Below, in pieces: positions 33,222 through 41,008 of a stretch of DNA of 64,000 bases. The notes below the pieces were generated by a model. That model saw only the letters and a program-made list of their open reading frames with translations. It was not told the origin of the DNA and searched no databases. The first letter of the stretch is position 1; each line of letters opens with the position of its first letter. The DNA lies in NCBI RefSeq assembly GCF_032598905.1, contig NZ_CP122458.1, forward strand, positions 2,356,001-2,420,000. Reading direction: 5' to 3'. The translations under genes were made by a program, and so were the position numbers. The stretch comes from Streptomyces sp. 11x1 (lineage in GTDB: Bacteria > Actinomycetota > Actinomycetes > Streptomycetales > Streptomycetaceae).

Positions 33222-33839
33222 GTGACGCACTCCGAAAATGAGGACCGGGAGCAGCAGGCGGCTGTCAGTCGTCTGCTGCTGTACTACCTGAACGCTCCCC
33301 TCTCCGAAGGCTGCCGCCTGCTCGGCGTGCTGCCCGCCCCGGGCGCCGTCCGGATCGCCGTCCGCGCCGGCGACGACGAGGACGGCATCACCTTCCTCTA
33401 CGAGATCCCCCACGATGTCGTGGCCCCCGCGTACATCCCCGGCATCCTGCGCACCACTCTGGCCGGAACCCAGCTCTACAGCAGCGACGACATCGGCGAC
33501 GTCATGGGGATGACGCTGATCCGCCTCCGCCCGGAGCGGATCACCTCCGCCCCCGAGTCCGAGCCGGACCGGGTTCTCGGCGTGCTGCGCGCCCTGTCGG
33601 ACCCCGGCGACGACGAGGACCCCTTCCTGATCGGCTTCCTGATGCGGGGCGACGGCCTGCTGCGGCTCTACGTGCGGCACCCCGACGGCCGGCGTGTCAT
33701 CGGCGCCGACATCCGTCTCACCGACGCCCTCACCGCCCTCATCGCCTCACTCGCCTCACTCGTGGAGGAGGAGGAACGGCACCGGCCCAGCCCCGACGAC
33801 CCGCACTGCGATCTCCTGGTGGACCTCACCGACTGGTAG
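33222..33839 (+). CDS. Conserved hypothetical acidic protein
   Basis: This 205-residue soluble protein is rich in Asp/Glu, with alternating hydrophobic strands (LLGVLPAPGAVRIAVRAGDD, ITFLYEIPHDVVAP, LLRLYVRHPDGRRVIGADIRL) and a helical C-terminus ending DLLVDLTDW. No signal peptide or catalytic motif is visible and I do not recognise the family. It starts at a GTG without a strong ribosome site, 39 bp after the PhoX-like gene, so it may belong to the same transcript. Confidence 0.65.
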   Translation: MTHSENEDREQQAAVSRLLLYYLNAPLSEGCRLLGVLPAPGAVRIAVRAGDDEDGITFLYEIPHDVVAPAYIPGILRTTLAGTQLYSSDDIGDVMGMTLIRLRPERITSAPESEPDRVLGVLRALSDPGDDEDPFLIGFLMRGDGLLRLYVRHPDGRRVIGADIRLTDALTALIASLASLVEEEERHRPSPDDPHCDLLVDLTDW

Positions 33840-33968
33840 ACGTGGCGCGCGGCCAACATGTACGGCTCCGGGCCGTACACGCCTGTTCGATGGGCAGTAC
33901 GCGTAACCGTTCGTGACTCTGGGTGAGTTGATCGTGGGGAGATCCGACTCATCTGGAGGTGGCCGAGC

Positions 33969-34790
33969 ATGGGTGTCGACTGGGAGCCGGACCCGTCCGA
34001 CAGCCTGAAGACGTTCGGGGCGTTCGTGCAGGCGCTGCGCGAGCATCACGGCTTCACGCGGGAGCAGTTCGCTCCGCTGGTGAGCTTCAGCGTGCACACC
34101 GTGGCCTCCATCGAGCTGGGCAGGCGGATGGCGGATGAGGTGTTCGTGGAGCGGGCGGATCGTGTGCTGGGCAACACGGGCGCGTTGCTGAGGGCTGCGA
34201 AGCACGTCTCGCGACAACCGGGGCTGGCGTCGTGGTTCCGCCGCTGGGCTCAGCTGGAGCGGCACGCGGTGAGCCTGTGCACGTACGAGTGCCGTCTGAT
34301 CCCAGGACTGCTGCAGACGGAGACGTACGCGCGCGATCTCTTCGGCAACCGTGTCCCGCCGCTCTCCGACACCGAGTTGGAGAGTCGGCTGGCGGCCCGC
34401 ACGGACAGGCAGCGGCTCCTCCGCGAACGGCCGCACACCACCTTCGACTTCATCATCGAGGAGGCCGTGTTCATGCGGCGCCTGGGTGGGCGGGACGCCA
34501 CCCGCAGCCTGTTCGACCACGTGCTGTCGGTCGGCGAACTCCGCAACGTCACCCTCCAGATCATGCCTGCGAACAGCACGCACCACGCGGGTCTGGCCGG
34601 CCCCATCCGCCTGCTCGAAACCCCGGACGGCAAGCGCTACGCGTACTCCGAGGGGCAGGAGACCGGACGCCTGATCACTGACCGGAAAGACGTCGCCGCA
34701 CTCGGGATGCGCTATGCGAGACTGCGTTCGCAGGCCCTCTCTCCGCAGGACTCCATGGGCCTGTTGGAGCGAATGCGAGGAGCGCTATGA
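33969..34790 (+). CDS. XRE family regulator with DUF5753 (WhiJ-like)
   Basis: This 273-residue protein has an N-terminal XRE helix-turn-helix (about 13-68, FVQALREHHGFTREQFAPLVSFSVHTVASIE) and a DUF5753 domain (about 90-265, VSLCTYECRLIPGLLQTETYAR and FDFIIEEAVFMRRLGG). GGAGG lies upstream of the ATG. It overlaps the following DUF397 gene by ATGA. Such pairs are numerous in Streptomyces; the WhiJ example controls development, and DUF397 partners antagonise their regulators. The target is probably its own promoter. Confidence 0.92.
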   Translation: MGVDWEPDPSDSLKTFGAFVQALREHHGFTREQFAPLVSFSVHTVASIELGRRMADEVFVERADRVLGNTGALLRAAKHVSRQPGLASWFRRWAQLERHAVSLCTYECRLIPGLLQTETYARDLFGNRVPPLSDTELESRLAARTDRQRLLRERPHTTFDFIIEEAVFMRRLGGRDATRSLFDHVLSVGELRNVTLQIMPANSTHHAGLAGPIRLLETPDGKRYAYSEGQETGRLITDRKDVAALGMRYARLRSQALSPQDSMGLLERMRGAL

Positions 34791-34999
34791 GCACCGCCGC
34801 ACCGGCCTGGTTCAAAAGCAGCTACAGCAGCGATCAGGGCGACGACTGCGTAGAAGTCGCCCCCCTCCCCTCCGCCGTCCGCGTCCGGGACTCCACGCGG
34901 CCCGGCGGGCCCGCGCTCACCCTCTCCGCCGCCGCCTGGGCCCCCTTCATCGCCCAGGCGGGTGACTTCGGTGCGGACTCCCCCGCGTTGGGCAGTTGA
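34787..34999 (+). CDS. DUF397 domain small protein
   Basis: This 70-residue protein contains WFKSSYSSDQGDDCVEVA and VRVRDSTRPGGPALTLSAAAWAPFI, the hallmark DUF397 motifs. Its ATG overlaps the stop of the XRE/DUF5753 gene by 4 bp. By analogy with WhiJ-associated proteins it probably binds and inhibits the upstream regulator, in a toxin-antitoxin-like or regulator-antagonist pair. Confidence 0.93.
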   Translation: MSTAAPAWFKSSYSSDQGDDCVEVAPLPSAVRVRDSTRPGGPALTLSAAAWAPFIAQAGDFGADSPALGS

Positions 35000-35038
35000 A
35001 ACGACTGTCCGCTGACCCCATCGCCGTACTTTCGTGCG

Positions 35039-35908
35039 GTGATCAGTCCCGTACGTAGCATCACCGCGCTCTGCGCACTCGGCGCGCTCGGTGCCGCCCT
35101 CGCCGCCTGCGGCACCCCGCACGCCTCGACGCGCATCGTCAACGCCACCGCCAGCCCCTCGGTGGCGACGGCGTCCCGGCCGCCGACACTCGCGCCGGGT
35201 CCGGCAGGGCTGACCCCGGTGTTCGAGCACGGTCTGCGCAGCCGCACTGACAAGACAGTTGCGCTCACCTTCGACGCGGACATGACCGCGGATCAGGGCG
35301 GGCGAGCCGCCGCGGGCGAACGGTTCGACAATCCGGAGCTGATCGCCGCGCTGCGTCAGCTGAAGGTCCCGGCCACGCTGTTCATGACGGGGCGGTGGGT
35401 CGAGGAGTACCCGATCCAGGCGCGGTCCATCGGACGGGACCCCCTGTTCGAGGTCGCGAACCACTCGTACAGCCATCACGCCTTCACGGAGAACTGCTAC
35501 GGCCTGCCTACCATGGCACCCGCGCGCATGCGGGCGGACCTGGAGCGGGCGTACCGGGTGTTCCGCGAGGCCGGGGTCCGGGATCCGATGCCGTACTTCC
35601 GGTTCCCCGGCGGCTGCTACGACAGCCGCGCGCTGCGCAGGCTCAGCGCGTCCGGGGTGACGGCGGTGCAGTGGGACGTGGCGAGCGGCGACGCGTTCGC
35701 GACGGACGCGGACGAGGTGGTGCGGGAGGTGCTGGACGGGGTGCGGCCTGGGTCCGTCGTGGTCATGCACTGCACGCGCAGCGCCGCACCGGTCACAGAG
35801 CGGGCCGTGCGGAAGATCGTGCCGGCGCTGCGGGAGCGCGGTTTCCGGTTCGTGAAGGTGTCGGAGCTGGTGGGGACGACGGCGGCGAAGGCGGTGGCGG
35901 CGCCCTGA
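35039..35908 (+). CDS. Polysaccharide deacetylase (NodB) lipoprotein
   Basis: About 289 residues. The lipoprotein signal ends at LAAC (Cys24). The NodB domain shows TFDAD (Asp79 likely base, Asp81 metal), HSYSHH with metal-binding His142 and His146, RFPGGCYDSR, WDVASGD, and VVVMHC near the C-terminus. It probably deacetylates peptidoglycan or another wall glycan outside the membrane. The GTG start follows a TACTTT -10-like hexamer by about 8 nt, suggesting a leaderless transcript. Confidence 0.9.
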   Translation: MISPVRSITALCALGALGAALAACGTPHASTRIVNATASPSVATASRPPTLAPGPAGLTPVFEHGLRSRTDKTVALTFDADMTADQGGRAAAGERFDNPELIAALRQLKVPATLFMTGRWVEEYPIQARSIGRDPLFEVANHSYSHHAFTENCYGLPTMAPARMRADLERAYRVFREAGVRDPMPYFRFPGGCYDSRALRRLSASGVTAVQWDVASGDAFATDADEVVREVLDGVRPGSVVVMHCTRSAAPVTERAVRKIVPALRERGFRFVKVSELVGTTAAKAVAAP

Positions 35909-35972
35909 GCGGGCCCGCGTAGGCCCGCACAGGTCTGTTCGGGTCCGGGCGAGGCCGCTCTACGCTGGACGC

Positions 35973-36116
35973 ATGAGCGACCACGACCACAGCGGCGCCC
36001 TCGCCGAGTGCGTCCTGTGCCGGAAGCCCACCGAGTACCCGGAGTCCCACAAGGGGATCACTCTGTGCCCGGTCTGCGAGTGGCGGGAGGCCGAGCGGAT
36101 CGCCTGTTCAGGCTGA
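35973..36116 (+). CDS. 47-residue protein with two CxxC pairs (zinc-ribbon-like)
   Basis: The ATG at 35973 opens 47 codons reading MSDHDHSGALAECVLCRKPT, then EYPESHKGIT, LCPVCEWREA and ERIACSG. CVLC and CPVC, 17 residues apart, can bind one zinc, and an N-terminal HDH may add ligands. TACGCT lies 7 nt before the ATG, giving a leaderless promoter. Its stop overlaps the end of the convergent ABC permease by 9 bp. I do not know the family; small CxxC...CxxC proteins often bind nucleic acid or protein. Confidence 0.65.
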   Translation: MSDHDHSGALAECVLCRKPTEYPESHKGITLCPVCEWREAERIACSG

Positions 36117-36779
36117 GCGGCGTCTGGTCAGGGCGCACGCCACGGCGGTCGCGGCCGCCGTGAGGAGCCCGGCCGCGAGCAGGGGCAGGACGGGAACCGG
36201 GATCGTCGCGTGCCGCGAGCCGTCGACCAGGGCCGTGACCGCCGCCCTGGCCGGGGAGCCGGCCATCACCAGCGCGAGCAGTGCGCCGAGCAGGAGCGCG
36301 GGGACGGCCCGGCCCGGTGAACGCAGCAGTGGCCAGTTCGTGAGGGCGCCGACGGCCGTGCCGAGGAGGGCGCAGACGAGGGCCGCGAGGAGTCCGGCGC
36401 CGCCCGCCGGGAGCGCCTCGACCCGCGTCTGGTGGTCCGTGCTCGTGGGGGCACTGATGAACGTGACGAGGACCGTGGCCGCCGTCCCGAGGAGCGCGGC
36501 CGCCGAGAACGCGACCAGGACACAGGCCAGGTGCGCGCGCCCGGGACCGGCCGCCGCACCGGTACAACTGCGGGCCGCGGGCGGCTCGTTGGTGACGCAG
36601 ATCCGCATCAGCCAGGCGGATACCGGCAGCAGCGCGGCGGCCGTGTAGCCGAGCGAGTCGAGCACGGGCTGTCCGCGCTGCACACCGATGGCGAGGAACG
36701 CCGCGTACAGGATGACGGGCGGCAGCCAGCGCTGGGAGCGGACGAGGAGGGCCGCCTGGTAGCGGAGGAGGGCGGTCAT
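36108..36779 (-). CDS. ABC transporter membrane subunit
   Basis: This 223-residue protein has about six hydrophobic helices (PPVILYAAFLAIGV, YTAAALLPVSAWLM, LACVLVAFSAAALLGTAATVLVTF, GAGLLAALVCALLGTAVGAL, VPALLLGALLALVMAG, VLPLLAAGLLTAAATAVACAL). Its ATG overlaps the stop of the ATPase gene (TGATG). It is typical of two-gene Streptomyces ABC systems whose substrate is unknown. The frame extends well upstream inside the ATPase gene, but that is shadow sequence. Confidence 0.82.
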   Translation of the reverse strand: MTALLRYQAALLVRSQRWLPPVILYAAFLAIGVQRGQPVLDSLGYTAAALLPVSAWLMRICVTNEPPAARSCTGAAAGPGRAHLACVLVAFSAAALLGTAATVLVTFISAPTSTDHQTRVEALPAGGAGLLAALVCALLGTAVGALTNWPLLRSPGRAVPALLLGALLALVMAGSPARAAVTALVDGSRHATIPVPVLPLLAAGLLTAAATAVACALTRRRSA

Positions 36780-37684
36780 CAGGAGCTTTCCAGTTCGGGT
36801 TCCGGCGTCGCTTCCGGTCGCGCTTCGGGCAGGGGTGCGGATTTCGGCGTCACGCTCACCACGTGCCACGGCGGTCGGGCGTCCAGCAACGCCCGCAGCA
36901 GCTCGTCGGATCGGGCTTGCGGGACCGTGAACCGGTGCGTGCCGTGGACCATTTCCTCGACGACCGTCGCCAACTTCCCCACGGCCTCCGGGACTTGTGT
37001 GTCCACTGGGCTCCGTCCCTCGACGACCACGGAGACCGAGGGGGCGGCGCCCTGCGGGACCCGGGGTTCGAGCGCCCCTCCCACCACCGCGTACGTCGCG
37101 TCCGGCGCCCCGACCAGCCGCCGGGGGTCGTGGTCGACGAAGACCACCGCGGCACCGGCGGCGGTCCGCTCCACCACCACCCGCTCCATCTCCTCGCGGG
37201 CGTCGGAGTCCAGGCCGGTCCACGCCTCGTCGAGGACGAGCAACTCCGGTTCGGCCAGCAGCGCCTGGGCCACGGCGACCTTCTGGCTGCTGCCCTTGGA
37301 GAGCTCCGCCATCGGCGTACGGGCGTACTCGGCGGCCCCGAAGCGCTCCAGCCAAGCATGGGCGGCCCGGGCGGCGGAGGGGCGGTCCAGGCCGTGCACG
37401 GCACCGAGGTGGGTGAGGTACTCGACGGCAGTGAACGGCAGGGCGGCGGGGAAGCGCTCGGGGACGTACGCCGTGCGCGGGCGCCCCGTCACCCGGCCCT
37501 CGGTGGGGGCGTCGAGCCCGGCGAGGACCCGGAGCAGTGTCGACTTCCCGGTGCCGTTCGCGCCCTCCACCCGGATCAGCGCGCCGGCGGCGATCTCCAG
37601 GTCGAGGCCGCGCAGGATCCAGTCGCCGCGGAAGCCGTACCGTCGGCCGACTCCCTCCAGCCTCAGCAGTAACTCACGTTCCAT
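36779..37684 (-). CDS. ABC transporter ATP-binding protein
   Basis: This 301-residue ATPase has Walker A GANGTGKST (41-49), signature LSKGSSQKV, Walker B ELLVLDEAWTGLD and the switch histidine in VVFVDHDPRR. The signature varies from canonical LSGGQ. After the ATPase domain come about 90 extra residues (VVEGRSPVDTQ to the acidic tail PEATPEPELESS) forming a small regulatory-looking region. The ATG at 37684 has a purine-rich GAGGATGG upstream. It is coupled to the downstream permease; exporter-type pairing is likely but substrate unknown. Confidence 0.88.
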   Translation of the reverse strand: MERELLLRLEGVGRRYGFRGDWILRGLDLEIAAGALIRVEGANGTGKSTLLRVLAGLDAPTEGRVTGRPRTAYVPERFPAALPFTAVEYLTHLGAVHGLDRPSAARAAHAWLERFGAAEYARTPMAELSKGSSQKVAVAQALLAEPELLVLDEAWTGLDSDAREEMERVVVERTAAGAAVVFVDHDPRRLVGAPDATYAVVGGALEPRVPQGAAPSVSVVVEGRSPVDTQVPEAVGKLATVVEEMVHGTHRFTVPQARSDELLRALLDARPPWHVVSVTPKSAPLPEARPEATPEPELESS

Positions 37685-37765
37685 GCCCCCATCCTCGTAC
37701 AAGTCCCCGTACAGGCGGGCGAGCAGGGGCGCGGGAACAAGATGTCCGCCTGGCAGACTGGGCGG

Positions 37766-38497
37766 GTGACCACCAGTGACACCCCTCAGGACAGCCCCAC
37801 GCCGGACAGCCCCTTCCGGGACGAGCGGACCTCCCGCGACGAGGCGCCGCAGTTCGTGCTGCCGCTGGTCGCGCGCATCGAGAAGGCCTCGCCCCCGGCG
37901 CGTACGGACGCGTTGGAGACGTCGGCGCGGGCAGTGCTGGTGATGCTGAGCGACGCGCGGTCGTTGGGCGACGGGGAGTGGGCCGAGGCGATGCGGAGCT
38001 GGCAGGACGCCCGGATCCGCAAGGTGGTCCGGCGGGCGCGCGGCGCGGAGTGGCGACGGGCCGAGGCGCTGCCGGGAATCACGGTGACGGGCAAGTCGGC
38101 CGAGGTGCGCGTCTTCCCACCGGTCCCGCTCGACGGCTGGCCCAAGGACCTGGCCCGCCTCCAGGTCTCCGGCACGGACCTCGACGACCCGGAGCCGCCG
38201 GCCGGCCCGGAGCCCGCGGCCCCGGTGCTGTGGCTCAACCCCGAGGTGACGATGTCGGCGGGCAAGGCGATGGCCCAGGCGGGCCACGGCGCGCAGCTCG
38301 CGTGGTGGGACCTGGACGAGGCGGCCCGTACCGCCTGGCGTGACGCGGGCTTCCCCCTCGCCGTCCGCGCGGCCACCCCCGCCCACTGGCGGACCCTCAC
38401 CACCGCCGCCCTCCCGGTCGTACGGGACGCGGGCTTCACGGAGATCGCCCCGGGCTCCTGCACGGTGGTCGCGGACCACACCGCGTTGCGTTCCTGA
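37766..38497 (+). CDS. Peptidyl-tRNA hydrolase Pth2-like protein
   Basis: About 243 residues. The C-terminal domain (about 150-243) resembles archaeal-type Pth2: LWLNPEVTMSAGKAMAQAGHGAQLAWW matches the MSxGKxAAQxxHA region, and it ends IAPGSCTVVADHTALRS. The N-terminal part is helical and actinobacteria-specific. The enzyme activity is inferred from the fold; Streptomyces also has a standard Pth elsewhere. The GTG at 37766 is preceded by CAGACT 6 nt upstream (leaderless option); an ATG at 37742 is possible. Confidence 0.75.
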   Translation: MTTSDTPQDSPTPDSPFRDERTSRDEAPQFVLPLVARIEKASPPARTDALETSARAVLVMLSDARSLGDGEWAEAMRSWQDARIRKVVRRARGAEWRRAEALPGITVTGKSAEVRVFPPVPLDGWPKDLARLQVSGTDLDDPEPPAGPEPAAPVLWLNPEVTMSAGKAMAQAGHGAQLAWWDLDEAARTAWRDAGFPLAVRAATPAHWRTLTTAALPVVRDAGFTEIAPGSCTVVADHTALRS

Positions 38498-38522
38498 CCC
38501 ACCACGTGATTACGGGGCCGAC

Positions 38523-39146
38523 GTGCGGGCCGCAGCCTGGGGCGCCGGACCAGGGCTGCTGGACGTGGTCGGTACCGAGCGCGGCCGACCCGCCTGCCGG
38601 TGGCGCCTCGGGCCACTGGCCGTGCATCCGTCGGCAGCCGCACGGGCCGCCGAGATCGCCCGGCCGCGGGAGTTGTTCCGGCTCCGCTTCACCGAACGCT
38701 TCACCGCGGGGCTGGCCGTCTCGGTCGCCGCGAGCGGACTGCTCACCCTTCTGTGGCTGATGTTCAACCGGATCGACGCCCTCGACGCGCGCTGGACGAT
38801 CGTGCTGCTGTGTGCGCCCGCCGCCCTCGCCGTGATCGGACTGGGTGTCTGGCGGGCCGCCCTGTTCGGCGGTGGCACCCGGGCGGTTCTGCTGCCGACG
38901 GTGGGCCTGGGTCTCGGGCTGGTCGGGGGTGTGCCGCTCGCGCCCCAGAGCGGCATCGTCCTGACGGATCGTCCCCTCGTCCCGGGAGCGGCGGCAGTGC
39001 TGTGGTCCCTCGCGCTGTGCGCGCTCCTGGTGGCGCTGTCGGCGTGGATCGCCCGGTCGGCGGCGCTCTGGCACGCCGCCGGGGAGGCCCCGTCCGCCGG
39101 GCGGCAGGCCGCCGCCGGTGCGCGGCGGAGGGGGCCGCCCCGGTAA
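38523..39146 (+). CDS. Hypothetical membrane protein
   Basis: About 207 residues if the GTG at 38523 is used. After an N-terminal soluble segment come four hydrophobic helices (FTAGLAVSVAASGLLTLLWLM, WTIVLLCAPAALAVIGLGVW, AVLLPTVGLGLGLVGGVPLA, AVLWSLALCALLVALSAWIA) and a basic C-terminus. No family is recognised. The start is uncertain because no strong ribosome site is present. It lies between the Pth2-like gene and the first DUF4142 gene and could be a member of the latter locus. Confidence 0.55.
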   Translation: MRAAAWGAGPGLLDVVGTERGRPACRWRLGPLAVHPSAAARAAEIARPRELFRLRFTERFTAGLAVSVAASGLLTLLWLMFNRIDALDARWTIVLLCAPAALAVIGLGVWRAALFGGGTRAVLLPTVGLGLGLVGGVPLAPQSGIVLTDRPLVPGAAAVLWSLALCALLVALSAWIARSAALWHAAGEAPSAGRQAAAGARRRGPPR

Positions 39147-39263
39147 GCCTCACCCAGCCGATCGGCCACCGCCCGGCGCCCCACCCGTCCTCAGCCGGTT
39201 CAAAGGGCGTTGAACACCACAGGCACCCCGCACGTACTTCCCGGTACTGGCCAAGCAACTGCT

Positions 39264-39278
39264 CCAACGACCAGTTGG
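39264..39278 (+). promoter_or_regulatory. CCAAC-N5-GTTGG motif upstream of DUF4142 gene 1
   Basis: CCAACGACCAGTTGG is a perfect 5-bp-arm palindrome 20 bp before the TTG start. The almost identical CCAACGATCAGTTGG lies at the same relative place before the second DUF4142 gene, with CCAAGCAAC a little upstream in both. It is probably a shared regulator site or promoter element. Confidence 0.5.
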
Positions 39279-39298
39279 CATCACCCGGGAGGATCACT

Positions 39299-39907
39299 TT
39301 GCGGCGTCTCAACGGCTCGGTCATCGCCAGCCTGGCTCTCGTCGTCACCGTCGGCGCGCTGGCGTTCCCCGTATGGTCCTACGCCGACCGCTCGGGCACC
39401 GCCCAGGCCAACATGGCCGCCAGCACGGTGAACACCCAGTGGGGACCGCTGACGGCCGCCGACCGCGACCTGATCATCCGTGTCCGGCTGGCCGGCCTGT
39501 GGGAGCTGCCCGCCGCCGAGAAGGCGATGGCGCGGTCGAAGAGCCCGGAGGTCAGGGAGGCCGCCGACCACCTGATCGTGGGTCACCAGGACCTCGACGA
39601 GCGGGTGCGCAACGTCGCCTCGCAGCTGGGCGTCGAGCTGCCGAACGTGCCGAACGAGCAGCAGGTGGGCTTCCTCGCGCAGATGGACAACGCGACCGAC
39701 GACCAGTTCGACCGGGTCTGGGCCAACCTGCTGCGCTCCGCGCACGGCAAGATCTTCCCGGCCATCGGAGCGATCCGGAACCAGACCGAGAACACCCTGG
39801 TGCGCCAGCTGGCCTCGGACACCAACCAGACCGTGCTCGACCACATCACGGTGCTGGAGAAGACCGGCCAGGTCGACTTCGACGCGATCGCCAACGGCAC
39901 GATCTGA
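39299..39907 (+). CDS. DUF4142 (ferritin-like) exported protein, paralogue 1
   Basis: About 202 residues from a TTG with GGGAGG 6 nt upstream. One N-terminal hydrophobic segment (SVIASLALVVTVGALAFPVWSY) is an anchor or signal peptide. The remainder is a four-helix DUF4142 domain (PF13628). Histidines conserved in all three local paralogues occur in DHLIVGH, AHGKIF and VLDHITVLE, and could bind metal as in other ferritin-like folds. Segments such as RVRLAGLWELPA are nearly identical to paralogues 2 and 3. Family function is unknown. No cysteine is present. Confidence 0.85.
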   Translation: MRRLNGSVIASLALVVTVGALAFPVWSYADRSGTAQANMAASTVNTQWGPLTAADRDLIIRVRLAGLWELPAAEKAMARSKSPEVREAADHLIVGHQDLDERVRNVASQLGVELPNVPNEQQVGFLAQMDNATDDQFDRVWANLLRSAHGKIFPAIGAIRNQTENTLVRQLASDTNQTVLDHITVLEKTGQVDFDAIANGTI

Positions 39908-40012
39908 CGCCGCCCCGGCCCCGCCCCGGGCGGCGGCCCGGGACCGGACAGTCACAACGGTATCAGCGGTATCCCAGCGGACACCATCCGCGCCCAAGCA
40001 ACAGTTCAGTCC

Positions 40013-40027
40013 CCAACGATCAGTTGG
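40013..40027 (+). promoter_or_regulatory. CCAAC-N5-GTTGG motif upstream of DUF4142 gene 2
   Basis: CCAACGATCAGTTGG repeats the motif found before paralogue 1, 19 bp before the TTG start codon. A related half-site (ACGACAGTTGG) lies further upstream of paralogue 3, near 42540-42550. Confidence 0.5.
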
Positions 40028-40046
40028 TTTCCTCCCGGAGGCTCAT

Positions 40047-40853
40047 TTGCGACGCTCCAAGGGCTCCGTCCTCGTCGCCCTGGCGATCGCCGGCACGCTC
40101 ACCGCGGTCGCCTACCCCATCTTCTACTCGTACCCCAACCGCAACGCGACAGCCGCGGCCGCGCTCACCGGCGACACGGTGACCACGCAGTGGGGGCCGC
40201 TCACCCCCGGCGACCGCGACCTGCTCATCCGTGTGCGGCTGGCGGGCCTGTGGGAGCTGCCCGCCGGGCAGCAGGCGCTGGAGCGCAGCGGCAGCCAGTC
40301 CGTCAGGGAGGCCGCCGACCACCTGATCGTGGGCCACACCGACCTCGACAAGCGGTCCCGGGTCATCGCGGCGAAGCTGGGCGTCGAGCTGCCCAACCAG
40401 CCGACGGCGGAGCAGCAGGGCTGGCTGGACCAGATGACCGCCAGCAAGACCGAGGCCGAGTACAACAAGACCTGGGCGAACCTGTTGCGGGCCGCCCACG
40501 GCAAGATCTTCCCGGCGATCGCCTCCGTGCGGAACTCCACCCGCAACACGCTGATCCGCCAGCTGGCCTCCGACGCCAACCAGACCGTGCTGGACCACAT
40601 CACGATCCTGGAGAAGACCGGCGAGGTCGACTTCGCGACGATCGCCGACAACTCGGTCAGCGGTACCGCGAGCCCCACCGGCCCGCCGCCGCCCGTTCCC
40701 GGCCGGGTGCCGCCCGCCGCGCCCCCGGCGGTGCCGTCCACCAACCCGGACCTGCAGTCGAAGCCGTCGCCCTTCGAGTCCGGGAACGTCCCCACCGGAC
40801 GTCCGGACCCGGAGGAGATCAACAAGGACCAGGGGCAGCCGCAGGTCCAGTAG
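40047..40853 (+). CDS. DUF4142 exported protein, paralogue 2
   Basis: About 268 residues from a TTG with GGAGG 6 nt upstream. It has a membrane/signal segment (SVLVALAIAGTLTAVAYPIFY), then a DUF4142 domain very close to paralogue 1 (RVRLAGLWELPAGQQALE, ADHLIVGHTDLDKR, WANLLRAAHGKIFPAI, LDHITILEKTGEVDF). A Pro-rich tail of about 65 residues (GTASPTGPPPPVPGRVPPAA onwards) is absent from paralogue 1. The Pro-rich tail suggests spanning or contacting the cell wall. It is the product of a recent local duplication. Confidence 0.85.
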   Translation: MRRSKGSVLVALAIAGTLTAVAYPIFYSYPNRNATAAAALTGDTVTTQWGPLTPGDRDLLIRVRLAGLWELPAGQQALERSGSQSVREAADHLIVGHTDLDKRSRVIAAKLGVELPNQPTAEQQGWLDQMTASKTEAEYNKTWANLLRAAHGKIFPAIASVRNSTRNTLIRQLASDANQTVLDHITILEKTGEVDFATIADNSVSGTASPTGPPPPVPGRVPPAAPPAVPSTNPDLQSKPSPFESGNVPTGRPDPEEINKDQGQPQVQ

Positions 40854-41008
40854 AAAGCTCAAATGTTGCTCTGAAGGTCCCCTCCACGGGGTTCGGCCCC
40901 GGCTGACGGGGCCATGACTCCGTCACGCCGGAACACAGGTCCGCCGTAAGGAGACACACAGGGTCCTGGTGAAGCCGTGGCCGACGTGACCGAGGAGGGG
41001 ACGGGACG

